From Inia geoffrensis (Eukaryota > Chordata > Mammalia > Artiodactyla > Iniidae): a stretch of DNA of 64,000 bases. The position numbers were made by a program, and so were the translations under genes. The stretch spans positions 12,093,501 through 12,157,500 of the forward strand of contig CM070910.1 of NCBI GenBank assembly GCA_036417435.1. Direction: 5' to 3'. Below, in pieces: positions 11,220 to 23,599 of this stretch (within the stretch, counting starts at the first letter, position 1; every line of letters begins with the position of its first letter). The notes beneath the pieces are model-generated. The model searched no databases. It saw nothing but the letters and a program-made list of their open reading frames with translations, and was not told the DNA's origin.

Positions 11220-13295
11220 CATACAGGTGACTCATCTGGATTTAAAAAGTGCATTTTGTTAAGACTGGAAACGCAAATATATCATCTATTTACTCATCCA
11301 AACAAACTACAGGGACAAAGCCCAAAACAGAGACACAGCAGAAGCCAAGAAAAAACTACTACGCATATTTTATCAGACCTGCTTGTAAGGAGATTACCAT
11401 CTAGGAAAGGCAGTGCCAATCTTTTCTTCTAGGAAGCGAGATAAGAAATACCTGCAAGCAGATTTCAAATAAAGGTACAACAAGGAACCTCGGACATCCC
11501 AACCTGAGCTAGGAGTAAGTGATAAGAGGCCGGACAGAAAGAGTCACAGACTGGAGAAGAGAGACTGAAGTTGCCCTTGAGACACGGAAATACAGCGAAG
11601 TGGGCAGTAACTGGGAAGGCACCTAGCAGAGGGAAAACACGCTGGAAAACACATCCGCCCAGGCCTAGAGCTTGAGCGACCCAACAGAGGTAAAATGTTA
11701 ACTGAGCATGTAACTGCATTTTCTAGTAACGATTTTGAAAAAAGCAAAAAGACGCAGGTGAGATTGATTTAAGTAATCTCTTTGAATCCAATGTATCCAA
11801 ATTATCATGTTAACATGAAAACAACATAAAAATGATTAATGAGGTAGTCCATTTTTTTTTCCCCACGAAGTTCTCAAAACCCAGCAGGTGTGGACTTTGC
11901 ACTTAAGAGCACACCTGAGTTGCACTGGCCACACGTGACTAGTGGCTACTGATGAAAACACGCAAGTCTAGAGGCAAATCAGCCAGGAGCGGGTTTGGGG
12001 TTTTTTTGTTCCGGGAGGGCAGAGACTAAACCAATTAGGTCAAAGCAAGGACTTCGACAAATCCTAAAGAGAGGGCTTAAAAAGTCAGGCTGGGTTTGGA
12101 CTTCATCTTTTCAGGAATGAAAGGAAGTCAGTGATGTTCTAGAACAGATGACATACAGTAAGGTCTTTGTACCAAACACTGAAGCTACTGCCCCAGCCCC
12201 AAGATCTCAGGCTCTCAGGGGCTGCCGCTCCCTGGATTCCCCTCCAAATGCCCCTTCACCTCCCTCACTGGGTCCCTCCTCCTTCAGCCCCTTTCTGAGG
12301 GGCCCTGCTGACCCACCTCGTCTCCCTCTATCACTTGGGCACTATTCATTCCCAGTCATTTCCATGATGACATCATCACCAACTGGAAGCCCGCTGGCCC
12401 CTTAATTTTCTTGGATAAGCTTTATTTGTCCCCTCCACGGAAGTAAATTCCAAAGCCCATCTCCCACCCCTGCTCCTGGCCTGGCCAGTGCCCCTGCAGA
12501 CTGCCTTTAAGTGTTACTGCCTTTGGGGTGAAGGTGTCTAGGAAGTCTAGTTCTCTAACTTTCCTACAGCCCCTCTGCCGCTTCCCACTGTGATTACTGA
12601 CGTGATATGAATTTTCTAGCATCTCCTACAGAGGCTGTCCCAAACTTCTGCATCTACCAAAGTATCCAAAGCGACCCTAAAAGCCCCTGATGCTCAGCCA
12701 TAACTCTGCCTCCTGTATTATTTTGAAAACACTTTTCCTCAACTTCCTTTCTCCAAAGCTCTGTCTGTTCACCTGGCCTGCCTGCAGCCAGCCCCAAAAG
12801 CCATGCCCGCTCTGCCCAGGCCATGCTCCCGTGCTCCTGACCTAGATGCACCACTGTCCACTCCCCGTGGCCATCTGCACTTCAGCCCCTCCATTTCCAA
12901 TGCGGCTGCTTCCAAACTCGCCCGGATTTCCCCTGCACTGGACAAGCCTCTCTCAGCCCTGTCACCCTCTCAAGCCACCATTTTTCTTTTTTGTCACCAA
13001 AGATCTTTCCCTCAAAATTTCTTTTTAAAAAAAGCACCCCTTCACTATCCCTACTTTGTCACTACTCCTCACAGCAAGAAATGGGGCTTCCATTCCCAAC
13101 TGCTCTTGGAAAAGTTTCCAGTGATTTCTAAACTCTAAATTCAATGCCCTTTTCTCATTGATTTGCAACCAACGCAGAGAACTCATAAGGAAGAAAGTAA
13201 AACAAAACATCTCCACACTCTGAGATACTCACCTGTAACATTCTGGTGACCATCCTTCTCCCATCTGTCTATACGTACACACACAAGTGACTTTT
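11220..13295. other. unique sequence; pyrimidine-rich part may be old L2
   Basis: No gene is recognised. From about 12.2 to 13.1 kb the plus strand is rich in C and T, with phrases resembling decayed L2, but I cannot anchor its ends. Frames at 12148-12405 and 12803-13138 are low-complexity proline/serine translations of this patch. Confidence 0.4.
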
Positions 13296-13299
13296 CACA

Positions 13300-13850
13300 A
13301 TGTTTTTTCTTAGACATTTTGTAAGCAGTCTTGTTTTTTATTTACCTCCCACCCACCTCCACCCATAGTACCAACTTCTCTCTTTCCAAGCGGCATTAAC
13401 ATATATACAAGATTTTATATCCTCCACAATCAGGATCCTATTATATATACATGGTTCCTTGCCTCTCCTTTTCTCATGGGAATCCTTCCAAGTCAAGTAG
13501 TACTGAAACCCAAGGCATGGATGTGCCACATTTTATCCAACCATTCCCCTGTTGAAAGCATCCACTTACTTTCCAGTTCTTCGCCACTACAAACAATGCT
13601 GTAATAAATATTCTTGTACAAATTACCTACAGCTGCTTCTGTTTCTATGGGATAGAGTCCCGGGGGGGCGGGCATTGGTGGGTCAAGGGCTATGTGCGTT
13701 TTAAATTTTAATAAACTCCGCCAGAACTCTTTCCACAGTGGCTATTCCCACCAGCAACGCTGGAAGACTGCCTTTCCCCAGCATTCCTGCCAGCAGGAGA
13801 TAGTGTCACTTTAAAACCGTTTGCCAGTCTGATGATCTGCTATACATAAA
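13300..13850 (-). mobile_element. old L1 3' end, inverted
   Basis: Read on the minus strand it follows the 3' part of an old L1. The plus strand shows the reversed landmarks GATGTGCCACATTTTATCC, CACTACAAACAATGCTGTAATAAA and CTTTCCACAGTGGCTATTCCCACC. No coding capacity remains. Confidence 0.75.
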
Positions 13851-14029
13851 GCTGAAAAACTCTCCCTCACCGCCCACCCTGCTCCATGTCACTCAGGAAA
13901 TTAACTCCCTTCTCTGGCAGCCCTTTCTGAGCCACCTCCTCTGACTCCTGTCTTATTTTATCTCCAAAAATTAAACACAAAACAAGGCTGCCTCTCTGTC
14001 CTTTCCTCTCCTCTTCACACGCTGTTCTC

Positions 14030-14610
14030 TGACAATCTCATTCTTGCACAGGGTTTAGCCATCATTTCTAGGAGCTGAATCCAGATCTACAAAGCCAGCC
14101 AAGACGTCTCTCTCGAGCTCCAGATTTCTAACTCTTCAGGGGACATTTCTAACTGTTGATGGAACACAGTGTCTACTGATACCTCAAAAATCAGGAGGAC
14201 CATCTCCAAACTCTCCTTGACTCGCTCCAAACCTATCCCTCCCCCTGTGCTCTCAGCAGCACCATCTTTACCACAGGTACCCAGACCTAAACATCATACT
14301 TTAATTTACTCTTCCCAACACTTTGCCCCCATATCCAGCCAGTTGCCCAGTCTTGGCAGTTCTCTGTTCTCTTATCCAGTGGGTGCAGACTCTCCTCACA
14401 GATCACCTGCATCCCTGCAATAGCCTGGCTCACACCCCCCAGCTCCAGCACACACCCCCGACCCTGTCAATCCAACCCTCCGACGCCTCCCCAGCTGCTC
14501 GCCAAGTTGAGCCCAACCTAACCACACTGTCACGACCTTCTAAGCTCTGTTCCAATCTACTGCCCAGCCTTACCACTGGCAACCTCTTATACTCCAAACT
14601 CAACAGGAGC
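14030..14610 (+). mobile_element. ancient L2 LINE fragment
   Basis: A loose match to the L2 ORF2 3' region is visible. The series includes GAGCTCCAGATTTCTAACT, CAAACCTATCCCTCCCCC, CCAGTTGCCCAGTCTTGG and CCTGCAATAGCC, in the expected order. The overlapping frames at 14169-14682 are decayed remnants. Confidence 0.6.
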
Positions 14611-14619
14611 AGGTCTGGT

Positions 14620-16040
14620 AGCCTTGAGGGAGATCCTTTTCAGACAGGAGGAGAATTTGTGGAGAAGGAACAGAAAAAGTAAACAGATGCAGAATGGAAT
14701 TCCCTCTGCCTCCCTGGCACTGCCAAGGAAATGTCTTTCTCTCTCTTAGCATTAAACAGAAAAAATATTAGGTAAAAGAAATTGGATAAGTAAATGAAAC
14801 ATTATAAAAACTGACAGAAACTACAATAAGACGTATGTGTACACTCCAAAATGCCCAAAAACTAAAGACAGAAGGACAGGAAAATCATCCACCATAGTCA
14901 AGAGCATCCTACATTTATACAGATACCAGAGAGTCATTTTACAGTCACATCTGTCTCATGACAGAGTTGCATGAATCAGATATTCATAAATGACTGTCAG
15001 TAAAACTCAGCAGGAGAGCGGGAGTTCTATTATATTACACTATAGTAGGAAAAAAAAAAAAGTCCACTAGTGTGAACTAAACAAAACTCACTAAATGAAA
15101 CCTGAAGGGACAAAACTCAACTATTTGTCATAATAATTCATGTTTCAATTAGTCATTTGAAAATGAAACAATGAAAATGACTACTTAATAAACCTTCAGT
15201 TGATGCCTATGAGTTAAACTTCGTCCTGAATAATTGAGGAAATATAATAAAAAAATTAAGAGAGAAGCTCAGTGACCTCAGAGAGTACAAATACTAACTA
15301 GGGAGATGAAACATACACCTAGGAAATGAAATAAAGGATGCAGACATGTATTGTCAAGGGCAAAAAATGGATAGAAATGCAATATGAAGAGCATGAGATT
15401 AGTTACAACAGATTTTCTGAACTCTGGTACGTGGAAAAGCTCCCCACATTATTTGTCAAAGCAAACAGAATAATGATCCGCTCCACCTAAGTTGTTTAAA
15501 AAAAAAAAAAAAAAAAAAAGCCTGCCTAACAGTGTCTTCCATGTTTTCTAGCCTAGCAAGAACGATTAGAATCCAAGTTTCAATCATACTTAGCACTTTG
15601 GAAAAACTCTGTGAGCGCTGCTCCAGCGACCAGGACTCCAGCCTCTTCTGATGGGAACTGTCAACAATCAATCATACATGCTAATGTTGGATGCAGTGTC
15701 ACAGATAATTGAAACAGCTGTCAGAGCCAAGCGGCACTTCAGAATCCCATATGGCTTGTAAAATGCACGTGTGCTTTCCACCCTGCCCCCCGCTCTCAAG
15801 AAAGAACCAGGAGAAAAGGTATGAAGTCAGCCAGACTGGGACCCAATCCCAGCTCTGTGCCTCTGTATCCTCATCTACAATATGGATTTCCAATATCCTT
15901 TTCACATACTTGTGGGCAGCATGAATTTGAAAAGCCCTAGCACAGTGCCTGACACAAGAGATGTAGCACACGTTAGTAACCAGGCCTTTCTTCTCTTCCC
16001 TTAGTTCCTCAGCCTCTCACAGCATGCCATTTGCAAAATA
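14620..16040. other. unique sequence with an A-run
   Basis: No gene is recognised. A 22-base A-run lies near 15498-15519 and a shorter one near 15050-15061; neither has a retroelement I can identify upstream. A MIR remnant lies at the right end. Confidence 0.45.
15825..15965 (+). repeat. MIR-like ancient SINE remnant
   Basis: The sequence runs GACTGGGACCCAATCCCAGCTCTG, then CTCATCTACAATATGG, then GCCCTAGCACAGTGCCTG. These are MIR landmarks in the right order. Confidence 0.65.
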
Positions 16041-16051
16041 CAGAGCTCTTA

Positions 16052-16201
16052 GGAGTTCTCTGGCAGTCCAGTGGTTAGGACTCCATGCTTCTACTGCAGG
16101 GGGCACAGGTTCTAACCCTGGCCAGGGAACTAAGAACCTGCAAGCCCTTCAGCATGGCAAAAACAAACACACAAAAAAAACCTAAAAAAAGCCCAACAAC
16201 A
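16052..16201 (+). mobile_element. CHR-type SINE, type C
   Basis: The head AGTTCTCTGGCAGTCCAGTGG, a TGCAGGGGGCACAGG middle and a C/A-rich tail are visible. ACAGAGCTCT flanks both ends (16040-16049 and 16202-16211). Several substitutions mark it as an older copy. Confidence 0.88.
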
Positions 16202-16211
16202 ACAGAGCTCT

Positions 16212-18235
16212 CAGGCAAACGTTTTAAAGCAAAAGAGAGAAAACTCTTTGCCAAACTCTGAACAGGGGGAATCTGTAGGTATTTTACGACCTGCTTTGTG
16301 GATTACCTATGGCACACACCCCCTTAGTGGCACAGACCAACTCAACTGGCTGCGGACCCCAAACCCCAGCTGCACTCAGGGGATGTGAGGGGCGTCTTAG
16401 GCACAGAGAAAGCCTGGGGCCTCGAGCCCGAGGCGGGGCCAGCACCAAGGCGCGAAGAGCCAGCGAAGAGATGAGCAGAAACTCAGATGCCCTTGCAGCT
16501 GTCCACGCTCCCCAGGTGGGAGAAGCCAGGCATGCGGCTGAACCTCTCTCCCCTCTGTCCCCTTAAGTGAGTCAGGGCTCACTCGAAGGTCTCTCCTGGT
16601 ATTTGCAGATTCAAATAGATCAGGGACTCCAAAGCAGTGTGAGATTTTAATGTGGGGATGTGTGTACTATTTCTGTGACAGCATCACAAGCTGTCCTGTG
16701 GTGACTTCTGTGAAATATCATTATGTATATTACAGAATCATGACGTAAAGGGCTTCGGTTGTGACTCTGCTTTTGTTTTTAACATCCCACCCACCCAACA
16801 CAGAGGTAGAAAAAAATATTTTTTTTAAGTCTATATTCAATCTAAAGCTCAAAGGGAGGGAAAAAATCAAAATATGTAAGGATTATCTTTCTCTTCCTCA
16901 GTGAAATCTCACACTAAAGAACATGATGAGAACTGTGGCCCTCAGGTGAAGATCTGTACAGTAGAAAGTGAACAGGGTGATATAGGGCGTGGGTTGGTGG
17001 GGAGCAGGGGAAAGGACGAACATAACACATTTGTAATAAACTGGCCAGGAGAAAAGATGATCTCTCTGAATTTGCAGGCTCTACTCAAACACTATATGTT
17101 ATTTATTAACCACTCCTTTTTTTTCTTTCTATAAAGAAATTCAGTACAGTATCAGCTTTGATATATTTACAATACTCCACTTGGAGCAAGTCCAGAGTCT
17201 ACATTTGGTTTTAAAAGAAGTTTCTTCCTGCATAGAAGCTATCTCAAAAAGCCAAAACACACATTCAGAAAAGCTGAGCCTCTTGTTAACGTTTTCCAAG
17301 CACACAGTAGCTATGCACCATTTGCTACCCACCAGAACCCCTCCAAAAGTATCACAAGGCTGCCAATTTCCCCATGCATATATAAGAGTAATCCTGAAAA
17401 AGTGTCTGTTTGCAGAAGAATTCCATTTTTACTGGTATGCCAATCAAAAAATTTACTGTCTCCCCAGGGAGAGTTCACTGGTTTTAGTGACTTGGCCGAA
17501 TATCAAAACAGTTGTAATTAAATGGATTTCAGAGAGACAGATAAGGTATAAAAACTGAGGGTGATCCCAAAGGAACTAAAATTATGCTTAGCACATGTTT
17601 AAATTATGTACTAGTCATAAGGCAGACCATCTCTGAGGAGAAGGATGGATCAACTGACCCAAGGAAGTATGCTCTGAAGATAGGCCATTTCAGTCCGGTG
17701 CTGGGAGTGAATGATGACTACCTACACTTTTCAAAGTAAATATTTCACACCCAATCATTTTAATATAAGAAAATCTGAAAAGCCACACCGTCTCAATTCA
17801 GTTCATTTGAATCTTAAGTTGAGACACTCAGAATGCAGCAGGTCTATGGTCAGGGCCGAGAGAGAGCTTTTAATTCAACAGATGAGGCACAGACTAAACG
17901 ATCACCTGTCCAAAGGTTTTCTAACTAATGTCAGTTCCACAGTGACACTCCCACCCCTTTAATGACAACTATGTCTTACAAATTGAGCAGCTACCTGCAA
18001 TACCTAAGGAGGTCATGAAGTGCTCACCCAACATAAATATGGCCTGAAAATAACTGCTTCCAAATTTAATTAATTTTTTTAACCTCCTTCCCAGGCTTAA
18101 GAAAATGAGAAACCTGTTGATTTATGTATATAACAGTATAACTCTATCTCCCAGATCCTTCAGGCCCCATCTCTAGGGAAACTCCACCCAGAACAAAGCT
18201 GGTCACCTGTGATTCAAAGGGTATGTTTATATCAT
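16212..18235. other. unique sequence, no gene recognised
   Basis: A small CpG-containing patch lies at 16380-16560 with a frame of 85 codons that carries no known domain. The rest, including the 125-codon frame at 17181-17558, is AT-rich with no recognisable gene or repeat. Confidence 0.45.
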
Positions 18236-18250
18236 TTCAAAAGAGTTTAT

Positions 18251-18544
18251 TTATCCATCTATTTTATTTATTTATTTAGGGCTGTGTTGCGTCTTCGTTG
18301 CTGCGCGTGCGCTTTCTCTAGTTGTGGCGAGCAGTGGCTACTCTTCGTTGCGGTGTGCAGGCTTCTCATTGTGGTGGCTTCTCTTGTGGCGGAGCACGGG
18401 CTCTAGGCACGCAGGCTTCAGTAGTTGCAGCTCGCAGGCTTAACTGCTCTGCGGCATGTGGGATCTTCCCGGACCAGAGATTGAACCCGTGTCCCCTGCA
18501 TCGGTGGGCAGATTCTTTACCACTGCACCACCAGGGAAGTCCAC
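18251..18544 (-). mobile_element. CHR-type SINE, type B
   Basis: Reverse-complement copy. The tail reads TTTATTTATTTAGGGCTG and the head ends in CACCAGGGAAGTCC. The flanks carry AAAAGAGTTTAT (left) and AAAAGATTTAT (right). Confidence 0.93.
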
Positions 18545-18654
18545 AAAAGATTTATTATAATAACACAACTGTAAAATTTTAAAGATGGTCATGGGTATCC
18601 CAGGAGTAGAGGGCACAGGCTGAGAGAAACCGTAGGTATGATCGTCACATACAT

Positions 18655-18868
18655 ATTTGACCCTTGAACAACCCAAGGGGTAGGGGCGCCAACCCCACGC
18701 AGTCAAAACTCCCTGTATAACTTTACAATCAGCCCTCCATCTGTGGTCCCACATCCACGGATTCAACCAACCGCAGAGAGTGCAGTACTGCAGTGCACAT
18801 TGATTGAAAAATATCTGCATAGAAATGGACCTGTGCAATTCAAACCCATGTTATTCAAGGGTCAACTA
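18655..18868. mobile_element. Tigger-type non-autonomous DNA transposon (MITE)
   Basis: TTGACCCTTGAA at 18657-18668 is exactly mirrored by TTCAAGGGTCAA at 18854-18865. These are terminal inverted repeats of a mariner/Tigger-class element, with TA dinucleotides close outside both ends. The inside reads GGGGCGCCAACCCC and then CACGGATTCAACCAACCGC, phrases known from such elements. At about 212 bp it is internally deleted and has no transposase. Read in reverse, the same phrases fit the usual element orientation. Confidence 0.85.
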
Positions 18869-19339
18869 TTTTCAGTCACTTAGCGGGAACACTAACATCT
18901 AGGTAACGTGTGGAGGGCTGGTAAAGTGGCACTTGTGTCTATATGGTTAAGAGCGAAGCAAATATCAGAGTGTCTGTCAACTTCCAGAAGCATCAGGTAC
19001 CATGTCTGGCTATCCAAGCTCCTGAGATCTCAGGGACCTCAGCCCAGAGCCCCCAAGAGCACATGACCTCCCACCTGCGGGTTGACGCCTAAAAGTCTGC
19101 TCTCAGAGCGCCAGTCTTGTCTTCACTTCAGTCCATCAAACTTTTTCTAAAAACAGTTTGCTACTTCCTATCTCCCCTCCCCCTCACCCCTTTTTAAGAA
19201 ACAAGAAAGGGCTGCAGCACATACATACACATTTTAGAAAAACACCCCAGGTGACTGAGAAGACCCTTCTCCCCAGACTGAAAACCTCTGCTTTAGCTAA
19301 ATGTTTCTGCTTCAGAGATATTCTAGAGGTATCTAGCTA

Positions 19340-19560
19340 ATTAGCCATCCATCCATCCATATCTATCCATCTAATCTACCTACCAATCTTTCTAGAGATA
19401 TCGAGAGAGACAGAAAGAGAGAGACACACAGAGAGAGATCCCTAGAATGGATATACATGTGTGTATGCACACAGGTGCACGCACATGCCTGTGCGAGTGT
19501 GTAGAGAGATCCCTATATACTGAGGGATATTTATCCCTATACATATAGATGGATGTGTGT
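19340..19560. repeat. cluster of simple repeats (CCAT, GA, CA/TG)
   Basis: A CCAT run at about 19345-19371 is followed by TCTA-like repeats, a GA/CA-rich stretch (19400-19440) and imperfect TG/CA repeats with GTATGCACAC. No gene is recognised. Confidence 0.85.
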
Positions 19561-19614
19561 ATTTAACTTTGACAGTAAGACATATTTTGCCTTGTGGCTT
19601 AGTATACCTATATG

Positions 19615-19964
19615 TGATGATGCATTTTATTTGTTAACTTGGACAGTGTTTGCGAATGAGATTGACATTTAAATCGGTGAACTGCCAATAAAACAAACTG
19701 GTCTCCATAATGTGGGTGGGCCGCATCCCATCAGTTGAAGGCCTGACTAAGAACAAAAAGACCAGCCCGAGCAAGAGGGCGTTCTCCAGCAGACTGGCTG
19801 CAAATTTCTTCTGAAACAGGCTGAGTCTCCAGACTGTCTGCCCACACTGAGACTCTGGACTTGCTGGCCTCCATAATCACATGCAGCCAATTACTTATTA
19901 CAAAATTCTTTCTGTATATAGACACATCCTATTGATTCTGTTTTTCTGAAGAACTTCAATACTA
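19615..19964 (+). mobile_element. MLT2-type ERVL LTR remnant
   Basis: It begins TGATGATGCATTTTATTTG, contains AATGTGGGTGGGCC... CATCAGTTGAAGGCCTGA, and ends CATCCTATTGATTCTG... TTCAATACTA. This matches the layout of the old ERVL-class LTR MLT2. There is no internal retroviral sequence beside it, so it is a solo LTR fragment with no coding capacity. Confidence 0.8.
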
Positions 19965-20075
19965 TATATATATATCTCCCCTATCTATCTACCTACCTAT
20001 CTATATCATATATATACATCCATATGTTTGTGTATGTGTATATATATATATATATATACACACACAAATATATAT
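19965..20075. repeat. AT-rich simple repeats (TA, CTAT, CA)
   Basis: Short TA runs surround CTATCTACCTACCTATCTAT, and a TA/CA run ends the block at 20040-20065. The block begins at the A/T-rich end of the LTR remnant. Confidence 0.9.
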
Positions 20076-20079
20076 TAAA

Positions 20080-21435
20080 CTAAAACAAAAGTTTCAAGAA
20101 ACAATATCCTTGCTACATGTAATATATTTAGATACTTTTTTTTTTTTTTAACTTTTCTTTATTTACAAGATATATTATAAAATCCATGTTTGGTACATTG
20201 TCAAGGATTACCGCAGGCCTTCTGATCAAACATTAACTATAACACTTAACATTTAAAAGAGAAATTTTAATAGTGCATCCTCCATAAATTCACAGTAAGC
20301 ACATATTATGTTGAAGGCACAGAAATAATCCAGAAAGCACATGATGTATTTCTGAAGCTAAATCCCACAGTTAGCAGGGTGGTAATTACATTCCTAAAAT
20401 ATATTTAGATGCTTTCTATTCAATATTATGCTATGTCATTCCATCTCATGGGTCTTAGTCAAAAAAAAATGTCAGAAAGTTATTGGAATTTTTTTAAAAG
20501 TCTATCACTAGAATTAGAAACAAAACTAACCACTAAACTGATGTCACTACCTGTGACTTGTTTGAGAAACACTGTTTTATTCAAAAGGCTGGGCACTTCT
20601 GCAGTGTCTGCTCCTGGATTTCCCACTTAATTGACGGCAGAGATTGTTCCATTCTTATGGATATTTAGTTTCTTTCTATTTAGATCTTTTCTTCTAAGGA
20701 GAATGAGCCAAGGAGGAAGAAGAATAAAAATAAAGCTTTCAAGAAACCCAGAACAGAGACTCACTGAGTACCAAAGTCAAGTTAAAGTTAATCCACAGTT
20801 TCCCTTAGAGCTGGTTTTAGGGTTTCCATAAAGTGGTTGACAAAAGGAATGAAGAGCAATAGGCAGACATCTCTGGACAGCTGGGACGTCTGAGATCTTT
20901 CATTCTTTCCATTAAGACATCGGTACTGCTGTTCTCCTTATCTGTTTTCCAGTAAGGATTCTGAAATCCAATTTTCGGCATGACCATCAGACTGACAAGA
21001 ACACCTTCAATTCAATTACACACACCTGCTGAACCCCAAGGCAGTAAGGCACATCCCTGTTACCCAAGTCGTCCCCCTACCCTCCACCCATTTCCTTTCT
21101 TACTAGAATTCCCCCATTTCTCACCTGAAATGAGCTGTAAATCTTTTATATTACCATGAAAGTCTCAGGCTCACTTCCTGCCTATTTATATAACCTAAAC
21201 ACAGTTTCCTATATTAAAAAAAAGCACAACCTTACAGTTAAGTCTCTTGGTGAGACTTGTCCAACTCTTTAAGTAATAGTGTACAGTTTCAAGAGTATGC
21301 AGAATCAAAGGGAAAATGACAAACGCCAGGAGCCTTAGAAATCATCTCTTCCATTGGATTTGTCACTGTTTTAGGTTCTTCAGAGAGACCCCAGGGATGT
21401 CTTCTTCCATCTCCACTCCAGGGGAACAAGACAGA
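20080..21435. other. unique sequence, no gene recognised
   Basis: A T-run lies at about 20137-20150. I see no transposon, RNA gene or convincing exon. Short frames at 20409-20831 lack domain signatures. Confidence 0.45.
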
Positions 21436-21448
21436 AAGATACACAAGA

Positions 21449-21787
21449 GGGACCTCCCTGGTGGTGCAGTGGTAAAGAACTGCCTGCCAATGCAGAGGAC
21501 ACGGGTTCGAGCCCTGGTCCAGGAAGATCCCACATGCCACGGAGCAACTAAGCCCGTGCGCCACAACTACGGGAGCCCATGCGCTCTAGGGCCTGCGTGC
21601 CACAACTACTGAGCCTGCATGCTGCGTGCCTAGAGGCCGTGCTCCACAACAAGAGAAGCCATCACAAAGAGAAGCCTGCACACTGCAAGGAAGAGTAGCC
21701 CCGGCTCGCTGCAACTACAGAAAGCCCGCGCGCAGCAACAAAGACCCAATGAAGCCAAAAGTAAATAAATAAATTTATTTTTTAAAA
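21449..21787 (+). mobile_element. CHR-type SINE, type B
   Basis: Full length, from GGACCTCCCTGGTGGTGCAG to a AAATAAATAAATTTATTTTTT tail. GATACACAAGAG flanks both ends inside a longer duplication that starts with A-residues. Confidence 0.95.
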
Positions 21788-22029
21788 AAAGATACACAAG
21801 AGACACAAATCCTTTTATCCTCTACCTCTGCTGCCGTTAACATAATTCCAGTTTCTCTCTTTTGTATTTTGGAGTTTCACACAATATGTAGTTTGGAACA
21901 AAAGATTCCTGTGATTTCAAACATTTGAAAACCGCTAGTATTGTACCATTTCACAGACAGGAAAACAGAGCCCCTGAGAAGCGGACTGGTATACACAGAG
22001 CTACATCCCCATTCACTGAACCTCCAGGG

Positions 22030-22218
22030 CAGCAGTTCTACAAGTGTGGTCCAGGATCAACAAAAGCATCATCCCCTGGACACTTCTCAGAAATGAAAAT
22101 TCTCAGGCCGATCCCAGACCTACTCAGCCAGAAGCTGTGGGAGGGGGGCCCAGCAACTTGCGCTTTAACAAGCCCTCCAAGTGAATTTGATGCCCTCAAG
22201 TTTGAGGACCTCTGCTCT
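22030..22218 (+). mobile_element. MER20-type hAT MITE
   Basis: It begins CAGCAGTTCTACAAGTGTGG, passes through AGAAATGAAAATTCTCAGGCC and CAGACCTACTCAGCCAGAAG, and ends AAGTTTGAGGACCTCTGCTCTG. These are MER20 landmarks in order. The frame over 21925-22266 is a translation of this element. Confidence 0.8.
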
Positions 22219-22719
22219 GGAGCAATCCCAAAGTTTTCCATTATTCTCTTCCTCTTCTTATTCTAGTTAGTCCCACATCTCTACTGCAGTACACATTCAG
22301 CAACTGCCCCAGAAATACTGAACCTAACTGGAAAGTCACCCATTGAAAAAGTCAAGATATCATGAGAAGGTATTTAGTCACTGCTAGTGCAGTCGATATA
22401 TTTCTTTCTTTTCTCACCATAAGAAGACTCACATCCAAAGAGGCAAAGTTTCAATGTTTTCTAGAAAATCCTAAAGATGTCACCAGAAAACCACTAAAAC
22501 TAATCAATGAATTTGGTTAGGTTGCAGGATACAAAATTAATGCACAGAAATCTCTGGCATTATCATACACTATCAAAGATCAGAAAGAGAAATTGAGGAG
22601 ACAATCTCATTTACCGACACAACAAAAAGAATGAAATACCTAGGAATAAACCTACCTAAGGAGGCAAAAGGCCTGTACTCAGAAAACTATAAAACACTGG
22701 TGAAAGAAATCAAAGATAA

Positions 22720-23064
22720 GAGCTTCCCTGGCAGCGCAGTGGTTAAGAATCCGCCTGCCAATGCAGGGGATACGGGTTCGCGCCCTGGTCCGGGAAGATC
22801 CCACATGCCATGAGCAACTAAGCCTGTGCGCCACAACTAGTGAGCCTGCGCTCTAGAGCCCGTGCACCACACCTACTGAAGCCCGTGTGCCTAGACCCCA
22901 TGCTGTGCAACAAGAGAAGCCACCGCAATGAGAAGCCCGTAATGAGAAGCCCGTGCACCGCAATGAAGAGTAGCCTCCGCTCACCACAACTAGAGAAAGC
23001 CTGCGCTCAGCAACAAAGACCCAATGCAGCCCAAAATAAATAAATTAAATAATTTTTTTTTAAA
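22720..23064 (+). mobile_element. CHR-type SINE, type B, nested in L1
   Basis: AAATCAAAGATAA on both sides (22707-22719 and 23065-23077) is a perfect target duplication inside L1 ORF2. Near 22928-22960 the module GAGAAGCCCGTAATGAGAAG shows a small internal tandem duplication. Confidence 0.95.
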
Positions 23065-23086
23065 AAATCAAAGATAATATAAACAG

Positions 23087-23599
23087 ATGGAAGATACACC
23101 ATGCTCCTGGATCAGAAGAATCAACACTGTGAAAACGACTCTACCACCCAAAGCAATCGACAGGTTCAGTGCAATCCCTATCAAATTACCAATGGCATTT
23201 TTCACAGAACTAGAACAAGAAATTTTACAAATTGTATGGAAACACAAAAGAACCCGAAAGGCCAAAGCAATATTAAGAAAGAAAAACAGAGCTGGAGGAA
23301 TCAGGCTCCCTGACTTCAGACTATACTACAAAGCTACAGTAATCAAGATAGTATTGTACTGGCACAAAAACAGAAATGTAGATCAATGGAACAGAATAGA
23401 ATGCCCAGAGATAAACCCACGCACATATGGTCACCTTATCTTCGACAAAGGAGGCAAGAATACACAATGGAGAAAAGACAGCCTCTTCAATAAGTGGTGC
23501 TGGGAAAACTGGACAGCTACATGTAAAAGAATGAAATTAGAACACACCCTAACACCATCCATAAAAATAAACTCAAAATGGATTAAAGACCTAAATTGA
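23087..23599 (+). pseudogene. L1 ORF2 remnant, part downstream of the RT domain
   Basis: The 170-codon frame carries the ORF2 signatures [20 protein letters not shown] and [15 protein letters not shown]. This region follows the reverse transcriptase domain of the L1 replication protein. It lacks the endonuclease and RT catalytic core, because the copy is 5'-truncated and split by a SINE. The frame ends at a TGA where the intact element reads on through CCTAAATGTAAG, so it is a frameshifted or mutated relic. Cysteine-rich C-terminal remnants may continue out of frame. Confidence 0.9.

Noticed and set aside
19615..19964. An intact endogenous retrovirus
   Set aside because: Only LTR sequence is recognised, it is decayed, and no gag/pol/env-like frame lies nearby. 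The same holds for the MLT1-type LTR at 48.6-49.8 kb.
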